Origin: Chitinivorax sp. PXF-14
GTDB lineage: Bacteria; Pseudomonadota; Gammaproteobacteria; Burkholderiales; SCOH01
NCBI RefSeq assembly: GCF_040812015.1
Contig: NZ_JBFNXJ010000023.1
Coordinates: forward strand, 1-50,008
Length of the DNA stretch: 50,008 bases
Reading direction: 5' to 3'
Shown piece after piece: positions 8,120-15,807 of this stretch (positions within the stretch are counted from its first letter, which is position 1; each line of letters opens with the position of its first letter). The notes below the pieces were generated by a model. It did no database searches. It was not told where the DNA came from and saw only the letters and a list, made by a program, of their open reading frames with translations. Position numbers and translations under genes: made by a program.

Positions 8120-8610
8120 CGATGCAAAATATGAACATCCTGATTCTGTGCACCGGCAACTCCTGCCGCTCCATCCTGGCCGAAGCAACAATCAACCATC
8201 TGGCGCCACCATCGATCCGCGCCATCAGTGCCGGTAGCAAACCAACGGGCTACGTCCATCCCCGTTCGCTGGCTCTGTTGCAACGCGAGGGCATCTCGGT
8301 CGACGGCTTGCACAGCAAGTCCTGGGAGAACCTACCCGTTACGCCGGACATCGTGATTACCGTATGCGGCAGTGCCGCCGGCGAAACCTGCCCGGCCTAT
8401 CTAGGCCCGGTCTTGCGCGGTCACTGGGGCGTAGAAGACCCGGCGCATGCGACCGGAACCGACGCGGAGATCGACGCGGCATTCATGACCGCCTACCGCA
8501 TTCTGCGCACACGTATCGAAGCCTTCCTGGCCCTGCCGCTGGAGACGCTGCAACAGGACCGCCAACGCCTGAAAGCCGAGCTTGATCGCATTGGCACCTT
8601 GCAGCCCTAA
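8116..8610 (+). CDS. arsC: Arsenate reductase ArsC, low-molecular-weight phosphatase type
   Basis: This 164-residue cytoplasmic enzyme reduces arsenate to arsenite. The active-site loop CTGNSCRS at residues 12-19 is the Cys-x5-Arg phosphatase signature shared with low-molecular-weight tyrosine phosphatases. Further cysteines (VCGSAAGETC) are placed as in reductases recycled by thioredoxin. The start overlaps the arsR stop as ATGA, and an ATG two codons later is an alternative. It is the first of two arsC genes in this operon. The two proteins differ clearly in sequence, so they are not a recent duplication. Confidence 0.92.
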   Translation: MTMQNMNILILCTGNSCRSILAEATINHLAPPSIRAISAGSKPTGYVHPRSLALLQREGISVDGLHSKSWENLPVTPDIVITVCGSAAGETCPAYLGPVLRGHWGVEDPAHATGTDAEIDAAFMTAYRILRTRIEAFLALPLETLQQDRQRLKAELDRIGTLQP

Positions 8611-8619
8611 GGAAAACGC

Positions 8620-9102
8620 ATGAATCAAGACAAGACTTATCACCAACTGATTGCCGGCAGCATCTATCTGGGCGGCGCGAGCGATGTGCCTGCCATGGTG
8701 GCAGAAGATGGCGTGCAGGTGGTCGTCGACCTGCGTGAAGAATCAACTGGTTGTGCGGCGCCGGATGCCAACGTGACCTGGATCCGCATTCCGCTGGGAG
8801 ACGACCCGACGCAGGATCAGGTGTCGTTGTTCAAAACCGCGATCGATACCGTCGTCGGCGCCTATCGTGAGGGTAAGAAAGTCGGCTTCCATTGCGGCGG
8901 CGGCAAAGGCCGCACCGGCACCGTCGCGGCCGGCGTGTTACTGGAGCTTGGCGAATGCAAGACGCTCGATGATGCGGAAGCACGAGCTAAGGCAATCCGG
9001 CCGGTCATCAATATCAAGCCGGAGCAACGCGCGGCCCTGCAAAAAATCTATCCAGACGGCTCAGTATGCGAGTTGGATGTTGAGAAAAGGACAAGGACAT
9101 GA
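8620..9102 (+). CDS. Dual-specificity-type protein phosphatase in the ars operon
   Basis: The 160-residue protein carries the Cys-based phosphatase signature HCGGGKGRTG, with the catalytic Cys at about residue 92. An upstream Asp-containing loop (RIPLGDDPTQDQ) could supply the general acid. The fold is that of the DSP/tyrosine phosphatase group, unlike the ArsC fold. Its job in arsenic resistance is not established. Possibilities are reduction of arsenate, repair of arsenylated substrates, or regulation. The ATG follows an AAGGAAAA site, and the last bases overlap the arsD start, so it is an integral operon member. Confidence 0.82.
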   Translation: MNQDKTYHQLIAGSIYLGGASDVPAMVAEDGVQVVVDLREESTGCAAPDANVTWIRIPLGDDPTQDQVSLFKTAIDTVVGAYREGKKVGFHCGGGKGRTGTVAAGVLLELGECKTLDDAEARAKAIRPVINIKPEQRAALQKIYPDGSVCELDVEKRTRT

Positions 9103-9455
9103 GCACGATCCAGATTTTTGACCCGGCCCTGTGCTGCAGCACTGGGGTATGTGGTGTCGACGTCGACCAGCAATTGGTCAGTGCCTCTGCCGATATCGAC
9201 TGGGCAAAGCAGAACGGTGCGCAGATCGAACGTTTCAATCTGGCACAGCAGCCCATGGCATTTGCCGACAACCCCATCATCAAGGGCTTCCTGGAACGCT
9301 CCGGTGCGGAAGCGTTGCCAGTAATTCTAGTTGACGGCGAAATGGCACTAGCCGGCCGTTACCCGAATCGAACCGAGCTTGCTCGCTGGGCGGGTATTGC
9401 CGCTGCGGAATTGAAGCCGGCGGGCAGTTGCTGCAGCGGCAGCCGTTGCTGTTAA
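9099..9455 (+). CDS. arsD: Arsenic metallochaperone ArsD
   Basis: ArsD carries As(III) to the ATPase ArsA and raises its affinity for arsenite. The 118-residue sequence shows the chaperone site LCCSTGVCG with Cys12, Cys13 and Cys18. The C-terminal tail has additional vicinal cysteines (GSCCSGSRCC). The thioredoxin-like fold is recognisable in NGAQIERFNLAQQPMAFADN. Its start overlaps the preceding phosphatase gene by four bases, and arsA follows after 20 bases. This matches the usual arsD-arsA pairing. Confidence 0.95.
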   Translation: MSTIQIFDPALCCSTGVCGVDVDQQLVSASADIDWAKQNGAQIERFNLAQQPMAFADNPIIKGFLERSGAEALPVILVDGEMALAGRYPNRTELARWAGIAAAELKPAGSCCSGSRCC

Positions 9456-9475
9456 GCAAACCTCGGAGACACGAC

Positions 9476-11257
9476 ATGCACTTCCTTGCACAGGCCCCCA
9501 GATTCCTGTTTTTTACCGGTAAGGGTGGCGTCGGTAAAACCTCCATCGCCTGTGCCACCGCCCTCCGGTTGGCGGCTGACGGGAAGCGGGTATTGCTGGT
9601 GAGTACTGACCCGGCCTCGAACGTGGGGCAAGTGTTTGGCATCGAGATTGGCAATCACATTACCGCTATTCCAACGGTCGACAACTTGTCGGCGCTGGAA
9701 ATCGATCCGCAGGCAGCGGCGCAAGCCTACCGCGATCGAATTGTCGGCCCGGTGCGTGGCGTGCTGCCCGAGCCGGTGGTGAAAGGGATTGAAGAGCAGC
9801 TTTCCGGGGCCTGTACCACGGAAATCGCTGCGTTCGACGAGTTCACTGCGCTGTTGACTGACACAGACCTGACACAGCAGTACGATCACATCATTTTTGA
9901 CACAGCGCCAACTGGCCACACGATCCGCCTGTTGCAGCTGCCCGGCGCGTGGAGTGGCTTTCTGGAACAAGGCAAGGGTGATGCCTCGTGTCTTGGCCCA
10001 CTGGCCGGCCTGGAAAAGCAACGGACACAGTACAAAGCCGCCGTCGCCGCCTTGGCCGATGGCCAGCGTACCCGCCTGATCCTGGTTGCCCGCGCGCAGC
10101 AGGCCACCTTGCGGGAGGTGGCGCGCACCCATGAAGAGTTGGCCGCTATCGGTTTGTCGCAACAGTATCTGGTCATCAATGGCGTATTGCCTGCGCCGGA
10201 AATTGACCACGACCCGTTGGCCGCCGCGATCTACCAACGTGAACAGGCAGCGCTCGGTGCGATTCCAGCCGCCTTGCTCAAGCTGCCCACCGATCAGGTC
10301 GAGCTCAAACCGTTCAACCTGGTTGGATTGGACGCGCTGCGCCAGTTGCTGGATGTCCAGACCTCTCCAGCACGTGCTGTAGCTGAGGTTGAAGCACCGC
10401 TGCTGCGAGCGCCCAACCTATCCGAGCTGGTCGAGCACATCGCTGCCGATGGCCATGGCCTGGTGATGCTAATGGGCAAAGGCGGTGTCGGTAAAACCAC
10501 GCTGGCGGCAGCGGTTGCGGTCGAGTTGGCGCAGCGCGGACTGCCGGTCCATCTGACTACCTCGGACCCGGCGGCACACCTGGTGGAAACGCTGAACGGC
10601 ACGCTCGATAACCTGACCGTCAGCCGTATCGACCCGCAAGCCGAAACTGAACGTTACCGGCAACAAGTGTTGGCGACCAAAGGCGCCAGCCTGGATGAAC
10701 CAGGACGCGCCTTGCTGGAAGAAGACTTGCGCTCACCCTGCACCGAGGAAATCGCTGTGTTCCAGGCATTCTCGCGAATTATTCGCGAAGCCGGCAGGAA
10801 ATTCGTGGTGATGGATACCGCACCAACGGGCCACACCCTCTTGCTGTTGGATGCCACCGGCGCCTACCACCGCGAAGTCACCCGGCAAATGGGCGACAAG
10901 GGGCTGCACTTCACCACGCCGATGATGCAGTTGCAGGATCCGAAACAAACCAAAGTGCTGCTGGTCACGCTGGCGGAAACCACGCCGGTGCTGGAGGCGG
11001 CCAATCTGCAAGCGGATCTTCGGCGCGCGGGCATTGAGCCGTGGGCCTGGGTCATCAACAACAGCGTCGCGGCCACGACCGTGAGTTCCCCCTTGCTGCG
11101 TCAGCGTGCACGCAACGAATTGCGTGAAATCGATGCGGTCGCAACACGCCACGCGCAACGTTATGCGGTCGTACCCTTGCAACAACAGGAGCCGATCGGA
11201 GTAGACCGCTTGCTACAGCTGGCAGAAGGCCAGATCCAAACTTGGGAGACAAACTGA
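9476..11257 (+). CDS. arsA: Arsenite-stimulated ATPase ArsA
   Basis: The 593-residue protein has two homologous halves, each with a deviant Walker A motif (GKGGVGKTS near residue 17 and GKGGVGKTT near 334). Each half also has the DTAPTGHT signature. Metal-site cysteines lie in the ACTTEIAAF and PCTEEIAVF segments. ArsA normally energises the ArsB or Acr3 arsenite pump at the inner membrane; no pump gene is present in this window. The start at 9476 (MHFLAQAPRF) follows CGGAGACACGAC. A longer frame would run back into arsD. Confidence 0.96.
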   Translation: MHFLAQAPRFLFFTGKGGVGKTSIACATALRLAADGKRVLLVSTDPASNVGQVFGIEIGNHITAIPTVDNLSALEIDPQAAAQAYRDRIVGPVRGVLPEPVVKGIEEQLSGACTTEIAAFDEFTALLTDTDLTQQYDHIIFDTAPTGHTIRLLQLPGAWSGFLEQGKGDASCLGPLAGLEKQRTQYKAAVAALADGQRTRLILVARAQQATLREVARTHEELAAIGLSQQYLVINGVLPAPEIDHDPLAAAIYQREQAALGAIPAALLKLPTDQVELKPFNLVGLDALRQLLDVQTSPARAVAEVEAPLLRAPNLSELVEHIAADGHGLVMLMGKGGVGKTTLAAAVAVELAQRGLPVHLTTSDPAAHLVETLNGTLDNLTVSRIDPQAETERYRQQVLATKGASLDEPGRALLEEDLRSPCTEEIAVFQAFSRIIREAGRKFVVMDTAPTGHTLLLLDATGAYHREVTRQMGDKGLHFTTPMMQLQDPKQTKVLLVTLAETTPVLEAANLQADLRRAGIEPWAWVINNSVAATTVSSPLLRQRARNELREIDAVATRHAQRYAVVPLQQQEPIGVDRLLQLAEGQIQTWETN

Positions 11258-11258
11258 G

Positions 11259-11756
11259 ATGAGCGATAAAACGTACAACGTGCTGTTCATCTGCACCGGT
11301 AATTCGGCGCGTAGCATCCTGGCCGAAGTCATCATGAACCATCTGGGGCGCGGCCAGTTCCAGGCATACAGCGCCGGTAGCCATCCACGCGGCGAGGTCC
11401 ATCCGCTGACGCTGGAGACGCTGCGTCACTACCGGCATGATATCGACAGCTTGCGTAGCAAGAGCTGGGCTGAATTCGCACAACCTGATGCACCCAAGAT
11501 GGATTTCATCTTTACCGTTTGCGACAACGCGGCGGGCGAAGCGTGTCCCACCTGGCCGGGCCAACCGATGACGGCGCACTGGGGCTTTACCGATCCGTCG
11601 CAGACCGAAGGCGAGACCGAGGACAAACTGAAGGCGTTCTCGCGCACCTATATGGAAATCGCCAATCGACTGCGCATTTTCTTGAGCCTGCCACTTGAGA
11701 AGATCGACCGCTTGTCGCTACAAAACCAACTCAGACAACTTGGAAGCAATCGTTAA
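11259..11756 (+). CDS. arsC: Second arsenate reductase ArsC, low-molecular-weight phosphatase type
   Basis: This 165-residue protein has the CTGNSARS active-site loop (Cys12) and the family tail, including FTVCDNAAGEACP and HWGFTDPS. It is closer to the ArsC form found beside aquaglyceroporins than to the first arsC of the operon. Its ATG lies one base after the arsA stop, and its stop shares a base with the next start (TAATG). Together with the adjacent channel it could form a unit in which arsenate is reduced and arsenite leaves by diffusion. Confidence 0.94.
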   Translation: MSDKTYNVLFICTGNSARSILAEVIMNHLGRGQFQAYSAGSHPRGEVHPLTLETLRHYRHDIDSLRSKSWAEFAQPDAPKMDFIFTVCDNAAGEACPTWPGQPMTAHWGFTDPSQTEGETEDKLKAFSRTYMEIANRLRIFLSLPLEKIDRLSLQNQLRQLGSNR

Positions 11757-12478
11757 TGGACTTGAAACGTAGACTGGTGGCCGAATGGCTCGGCACAGCG
11801 CTGTTGCTCGCCACTGTGGTGGGCTCCGGCATCATGGCTGAGCGACTTTCGGGTGGAAATGTGGGTGTGGCCTTGTTGGCCAATGCCATTGCAACCGGCG
11901 GTGGCCTAGTCGCGCTGATCCTAACCTTTGGTGGCATTTCCGGCGCCCACTTCAACCCGGCTGTTTCGCTGGCGGCCGCTATCCGTCGTGAACTGGCACC
12001 ACGTGACGCGGCGCTGTACGTGGTGGTGCAGATCGTCGGCGCCTTCTGCGGGGTGGCGGCGGCACATGGCATGTTCGGCGAAGCGCTGTTCTTTGCCTCG
12101 CAGCATGTTCGTACTGGGCCAGCCCAATGGTGGAGCGAATTTGTCGCGACCTTCGGACTGTTGGCCGTCATCTTCGGTTGCTCGCGTAGCCGTCCCGAAG
12201 CGGTCCCATTTGCAGTGGCCTGCTACATTGTGGGTGCATACTGGTTCACCGCCTCGACCTCGTTCGCCAATCCTGCGGTGACGCTAGCGCGCGCCGCAAC
12301 TGATACGTTTGCCGGCATCCGCCCACAGGATGCCCCTGGGTTTATCGTCGCGCAGCTCATCGGGGCCGTCAGCGCAACACTGCTATTCGGTTGGTTACAG
12401 CGCGACAAGGCCGCGCTATCACTGGATTTGTTGGCGAATGCGGGCAAGGACAGATCCGTGACACAGCTTCAAGACTGA
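11756..12478 (+). CDS. Aquaglyceroporin of the arsenic-associated type
   Basis: The 240-residue membrane protein is a MIP-family channel with six membrane helices and two NPA boxes (HFNPAVS at residues 66-72, ANPAVTLAR at 171-179). In some ars operons an aquaglyceroporin, known as AqpS in Sinorhizobium, takes the place of arsB and lets As(OH)3 flow out down its gradient. The position right after arsC and the absence of a pump fit that role. It is the last intact gene of the arsenic operon; the end of the next ars-type gene has been replaced. Confidence 0.9.
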   Translation: MDLKRRLVAEWLGTALLLATVVGSGIMAERLSGGNVGVALLANAIATGGGLVALILTFGGISGAHFNPAVSLAAAIRRELAPRDAALYVVVQIVGAFCGVAAAHGMFGEALFFASQHVRTGPAQWWSEFVATFGLLAVIFGCSRSRPEAVPFAVACYIVGAYWFTASTSFANPAVTLARAATDTFAGIRPQDAPGFIVAQLIGAVSATLLFGWLQRDKAALSLDLLANAGKDRSVTQLQD

Positions 12479-12590
12479 GCAATGCCCAGGAGACATTGCC
12501 GCATAGCGATCGGCCGCGGTTGGGTTCGAGAGGGATGTGTGCAGCGTCACCCAATCGAGAGATGAGATCCATTTTTTGCGAGGCTAGACC

Positions 12591-13109
12591 ATGAAGACAC
12601 TTCCCATTGTTTGGCAACGGCTGGTCTCCGGCGGGCAAACCTGTCCTCGCTGTGCCGGCACCGGTGACGAAGTTGAGCGGGCATGCCAGCAGCTGCGCGA
12701 GCAGCTTCAACCACTCGGCATCGAGCCCGTATTGGAAATTCGAGAGATCGACTCAACCGAGTTCAAGGCTAACAGACTTTACTACCAAGGAATGAGTCGA
12801 GTGGGATGCATGCCATGTATCAACGCCGGCAAGGATGAAATCAGAGTAATTGCAGTTCGACGCCCCGGCCATGTCTCGCGCATTGCAGACTGGGAGTGGC
12901 GCGTCAGTCAGTGTAGCAAGCACGGGTTTTCAACGTTCTTTCACAAAGTGGATAACCTCACGGGGTCACCGGCGTCAATTTTCGCTCGGAGCAAGATTGA
13001 TCAAGTCGTCGACTGGGCCAACACCAGTCGTGGCGGGCGGCAATATGACCTTTTGGCTGGACTGGTTGACGCAACTGCATGCTCATCTGCTTATGGATTG
13101 TGTGAATAG
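12591..13109 (+). CDS. Chimeric gene: DUF2703 N-terminus fused to the tail of a phage PAPS-reductase-like protein
   Basis: Residues 1 to about 60 (MKTLPIVWQRLVSGGQTCPR to EFKAN) match the DUF2703 family, small thioredoxin-like proteins that often close ars operons. From about residue 61 the sequence changes to RVGCMPCINAGKDEIRVIA and ends CSSAYGLCE. That is the C-terminal part of phage phosphoadenosine-phosphosulfate-reductase-family proteins. The junction lies near 12770, and the frame stays open across it. The result is a 172-residue hybrid lacking the DUF2703 end and the catalytic front of the reductase. It is probably non-functional for either activity, although both cysteine clusters remain. 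Homologies are from memory of the families. Confidence 0.75.
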   Translation: MKTLPIVWQRLVSGGQTCPRCAGTGDEVERACQQLREQLQPLGIEPVLEIREIDSTEFKANRLYYQGMSRVGCMPCINAGKDEIRVIAVRRPGHVSRIADWEWRVSQCSKHGFSTFFHKVDNLTGSPASIFARSKIDQVVDWANTSRGGRQYDLLAGLVDATACSSAYGLCE

Positions 13110-13114
13110 GAAGA

Positions 13115-14005
13115 ATGATGAAAACCACAGCACTTGCTGACTCAACCATCCTACGTCCGGCGCTCCGCTACCACGGAAGCAAGTTTCGCCTCGCTTCGTG
13201 GCTCCTGGGCTTTTTCCCTCCGCATAAATGCTATGTCGAACCATTCGGCGGCGCGGCCGGCGTTCTGTTGCAGAAGCCCAGGGCCTACGCCGAGGTTTAC
13301 AACGACCTCGACAGTGAGGTGGCCAACTTCTTCGCAGTGCTTCGAGATCCTGTAGATCGAGCAAAGCTTATCGAAGGCTGCACGTTGACGCCGTACGCTA
13401 GAGACGAGTTCGACCTTGCATGGGAACCAACCGACGACCCCATCGAGAAAGCCCGTCGTATGGCAGTTCGGGCACAAATGGGGTTTGGATCAGCTGGTGC
13501 CACCAAAGGACAGACTGGCTTCCGTATTGACACGGCAAGAGAGTACGCCACAGCCCAACACCTGTGGTCTCACTACCCGGACGCCCTGGCTCGAGCTGGC
13601 CAGCGTCTGAGCGGCGTATTGATCGAAAACCGACCAGCAATTGAGGTCATGCGTCAGCACGACGCGCCCGATACCCTGCATTTTGTCGATCCGCCGTATC
13701 TTCATTCCACCCGCGTGCTGCAAGGTGGTACTGGGGGAACACGCGGCTATTACCGCCACGAAATGAGCGACGCCGATCACATCCAGTTGATAGGGGCCTT
13801 ACGTGAACTAAAGGGGATGGTAGTCCTGAGCGGATACCCGTCAGACCTTTACGGCACGCACCTGGCTGACTGGCTTCAGTATTCAAAACCAAGTCGGATT
13901 TCAGCAGGTCGAGGAACTTCCGTTCGTACTGAAGTCGTGTGGCTGAATCAGGCTTGCAGCGAAGCCGTCCACAATGCCGGTCTATTCGAAAAGTGCTCTG
14001 CCTGA
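13115..14005 (+). CDS. Phage-type DNA adenine methylase (Dam/D12 class)
   Basis: The 296-residue protein is an N6-adenine methyltransferase of the D12 class. It has the SAM-binding motif YVEPFGGAAGVL near residue 42 and the catalytic DPPY at about residue 192. The opening LRYHGSKFRLASWLLGFFPPH is typical of phage and prophage members. It follows the truncated PAPS-reductase piece by five bases, a pairing that occurs in phage early regions. The recognition site cannot be read from the sequence. An ATG at 13118 is an equally possible start. Confidence 0.88.
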   Translation: MMKTTALADSTILRPALRYHGSKFRLASWLLGFFPPHKCYVEPFGGAAGVLLQKPRAYAEVYNDLDSEVANFFAVLRDPVDRAKLIEGCTLTPYARDEFDLAWEPTDDPIEKARRMAVRAQMGFGSAGATKGQTGFRIDTAREYATAQHLWSHYPDALARAGQRLSGVLIENRPAIEVMRQHDAPDTLHFVDPPYLHSTRVLQGGTGGTRGYYRHEMSDADHIQLIGALRELKGMVVLSGYPSDLYGTHLADWLQYSKPSRISAGRGTSVRTEVVWLNQACSEAVHNAGLFEKCSA

Positions 14006-14020
14006 GCACTTAGGACGGTT

Positions 14021-14434
14021 ATGCATAGCCTTACCCATCTATTGCTTTTGGTCAGTATTGTCTTGTGGTGCGGCGTGTTGATTTGGCTTACTACGGACCC
14101 GGGCCCTAGACGGTTCAGAGTGCGTCTGAGTAAGCAGGAGATACAAACGTCGCAACATCGTCAGCAGTGGGCGATATCGGAGCTGGTGGGTCTTGCGAAG
14201 GCTGTTGGGCTAAGCCGGGCACCCTCACTCGGGATCGCCAACTCGGGTGCCCACTATTCACCGCTTCGGCACCGCATACGGGTTTCCCGGGCATACCTGT
14301 CCCGGTTGTCGGAAAGCGACTTGCGGTTAATCTTGGCACATGAAGTAGGTCATGCGACGCGTCGCTGGCAAACCTTCTTCTACTGCTACGAAATGAACGA
14401 AGAGGTCTTGGCAGATTGCGTGGCTCTAGAGTAG
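14021..14434 (+). CDS. Short membrane-anchored M48-like metallopeptidase, probably truncated
   Basis: The 137-residue product begins with a hydrophobic anchor (LTHLLLLVSIVLWCGVLIWL). It carries the zinc-protease motif HEVGH at residues 107-111 within LILAHEVGHATRR. The segment NEEVLADCVALE could provide the third zinc ligand. M48 and related peptidases continue well beyond this point, so the C-terminus is probably cut at about 14434. It follows the methylase by 15 bases and seems to be part of the same phage-derived block. Confidence 0.6.
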   Translation: MHSLTHLLLLVSIVLWCGVLIWLTTDPGPRRFRVRLSKQEIQTSQHRQQWAISELVGLAKAVGLSRAPSLGIANSGAHYSPLRHRIRVSRAYLSRLSESDLRLILAHEVGHATRRWQTFFYCYEMNEEVLADCVALE

Positions 14435-14444
14435 GGTTAATCCA

Positions 14445-14912
14445 TTACACCAAACCTTTTGCAAGGCGCTCATTTAGCCGTACGGCATCGTTTTCATTAT
14501 CTGACGTTGCCGCTTCGACAAATGGCGATCGGTTTAGCTTTATGCGATCAGTAAGCCATCGTGGTCGAGCTCCACGACCAGACCAAATATTGTCATGGTT
14601 TTCTGGGTCACGGAATTTTAAAGCAATTGCTGGCTTCGTCGACTTCTCTGTTTTACGTTGAATTGCCAGAACGTCTTCAGCGGTAACTTCGTATTCTCTT
14701 ATAACTTCGCTGATGAACAACAATACCGCATTTTTGATATTTGATTTCTGCGTTTGTATCGCTTTATTTATTTCAGTAGCTTGCCGTTCAAGTTCGGCGA
14801 GGATCGCCAAATTGTCGGCAGTTAGCGCCTTCAAACAATCCCTCAAATTGGATAACGGACGCTCTGGCGCCTTACCCTCCGCTTGGTTTGCTAAGGTGCG
14901 GGGTGTTTTCAA
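14445..14912 (-). CDS. H-NS-family nucleoid-associated protein
   Basis: The 155-residue protein has a helical oligomerisation region (ILAELERQATEINKAIQTQK and following). Its DNA-binding signature is at residues 99-120: KFRDPENHDNIWSGRGARPR. This is the betaproteobacterial and plasmid form of the H-NS core motif. Such proteins silence AT-rich acquired DNA and, on plasmids, lower the cost of carriage. About 40 residues follow the motif, longer than a minimal H-NS. The gene is convergent with the clipped peptidase, and its AT-richness differs from its neighbours. Confidence 0.85.
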   Translation of the reverse strand: MKTPRTLANQAEGKAPERPLSNLRDCLKALTADNLAILAELERQATEINKAIQTQKSNIKNAVLLFISEVIREYEVTAEDVLAIQRKTEKSTKPAIALKFRDPENHDNIWSGRGARPRWLTDRIKLNRSPFVEAATSDNENDAVRLNERLAKGLV

Positions 14913-15202
14913 GCTTTTCTCCGGATTGACTGATTCAAATGTTCGCGCAGTGTAGCGGGAACCGAATCATGGTGCTAGGCGAAAGTGCTGGCTTACACGG
15001 TTAACGATTCGGCCATTGCAACATCATTCTCCAGTCGCCGCTGCTTGCCACCCCTACCCTACCGTTAATGTAGCGTGTGTATGACATCAAGGCGATCCGC
15101 ATTCCGTGATTGAAGTCGTCTCAAAGGTTCCCCGTCGCGATCGGCGTGCCCAAAGTTGAAACATGCGATCCAGACGGGTCAAAACCTACGTTGATATGCC
15201 GT

Positions 15203-15634
15203 TTACAAGTGCGAATGAACCCGGTATGGCGAGCCTGGATCATGCGATGTACCCCACACCCTCAGACGTTCCTCGAAGCGAACTTTTATCCGTTTAGCCT
15301 GCTCTCGGCCGTGGGCCGCTCCCGCCACATTGTTAGGGTTCTGCTGCTCCCACCCAGCCCAATATCGCTCTGCATGGGCATAGCCCGCCTCCAGACCCTG
15401 ATCTTTGGCAAGGCACAGAGTGTGCAAGGCAGCGTAAACAGCACAGCCAGTACCAGGGATGAAGCTGTCACGCAGGGCGTTGTTATCATCCTGGCCTGGC
15501 TCTCGTGTACTGGCCGTGCAGAGATCCTGATAGCGGTCCATTATCATGCACGCGAGAACGACCGGGTGGCCGGGGTATTCGCCGTGTTCGCCTAGTACGT
15601 TCTTCTCCCATTCGTATGTATTCGAGTTAGACAT
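15203..15634 (-). CDS. Hypothetical protein, unknown family
   Basis: I do not recognise this 143-residue protein. It has a clear ribosome-binding site (GGAGGAA) seven bases before the ATG, and no signal peptide or membrane helix. The composition is balanced and soluble-like (EHGEYPGHPVVLACMIMDRY near the start; CLAKDQGLEAGYAHAERYWA in the middle). It stands alone between the H-NS-like gene and the integrase operon. The 290 bases between its stop and the H-NS-like start hold no gene that I can support. Confidence 0.6.
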   Translation of the reverse strand: MSNSNTYEWEKNVLGEHGEYPGHPVVLACMIMDRYQDLCTASTREPGQDDNNALRDSFIPGTGCAVYAALHTLCLAKDQGLEAGYAHAERYWAGWEQQNPNNVAGAAHGREQAKRIKVRFEERLRVWGTSHDPGSPYRVHSHL

Positions 15635-15807
15635 ACGGCTTCCTCCATTTTAGTGGCCTTACTACTCCACGTAGCCATAGGCCGTTCAATCAATCGTTGC
15701 GGTATTTGAATAGCGTTCCGAACGCCTTGAACGATCAGTTTTCAATCACGCGCTGCGGATAGCCGACATCAATTGACTGGCCGCCTCACTGCTTGATACT
15801 CGAAGGG

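Noticed and set aside
15110..15595. Plus-strand frame of 161 codons
   Set aside because: It overlaps the minus-strand hypothetical gene, which has a better ribosome-binding site and more protein-like composition.
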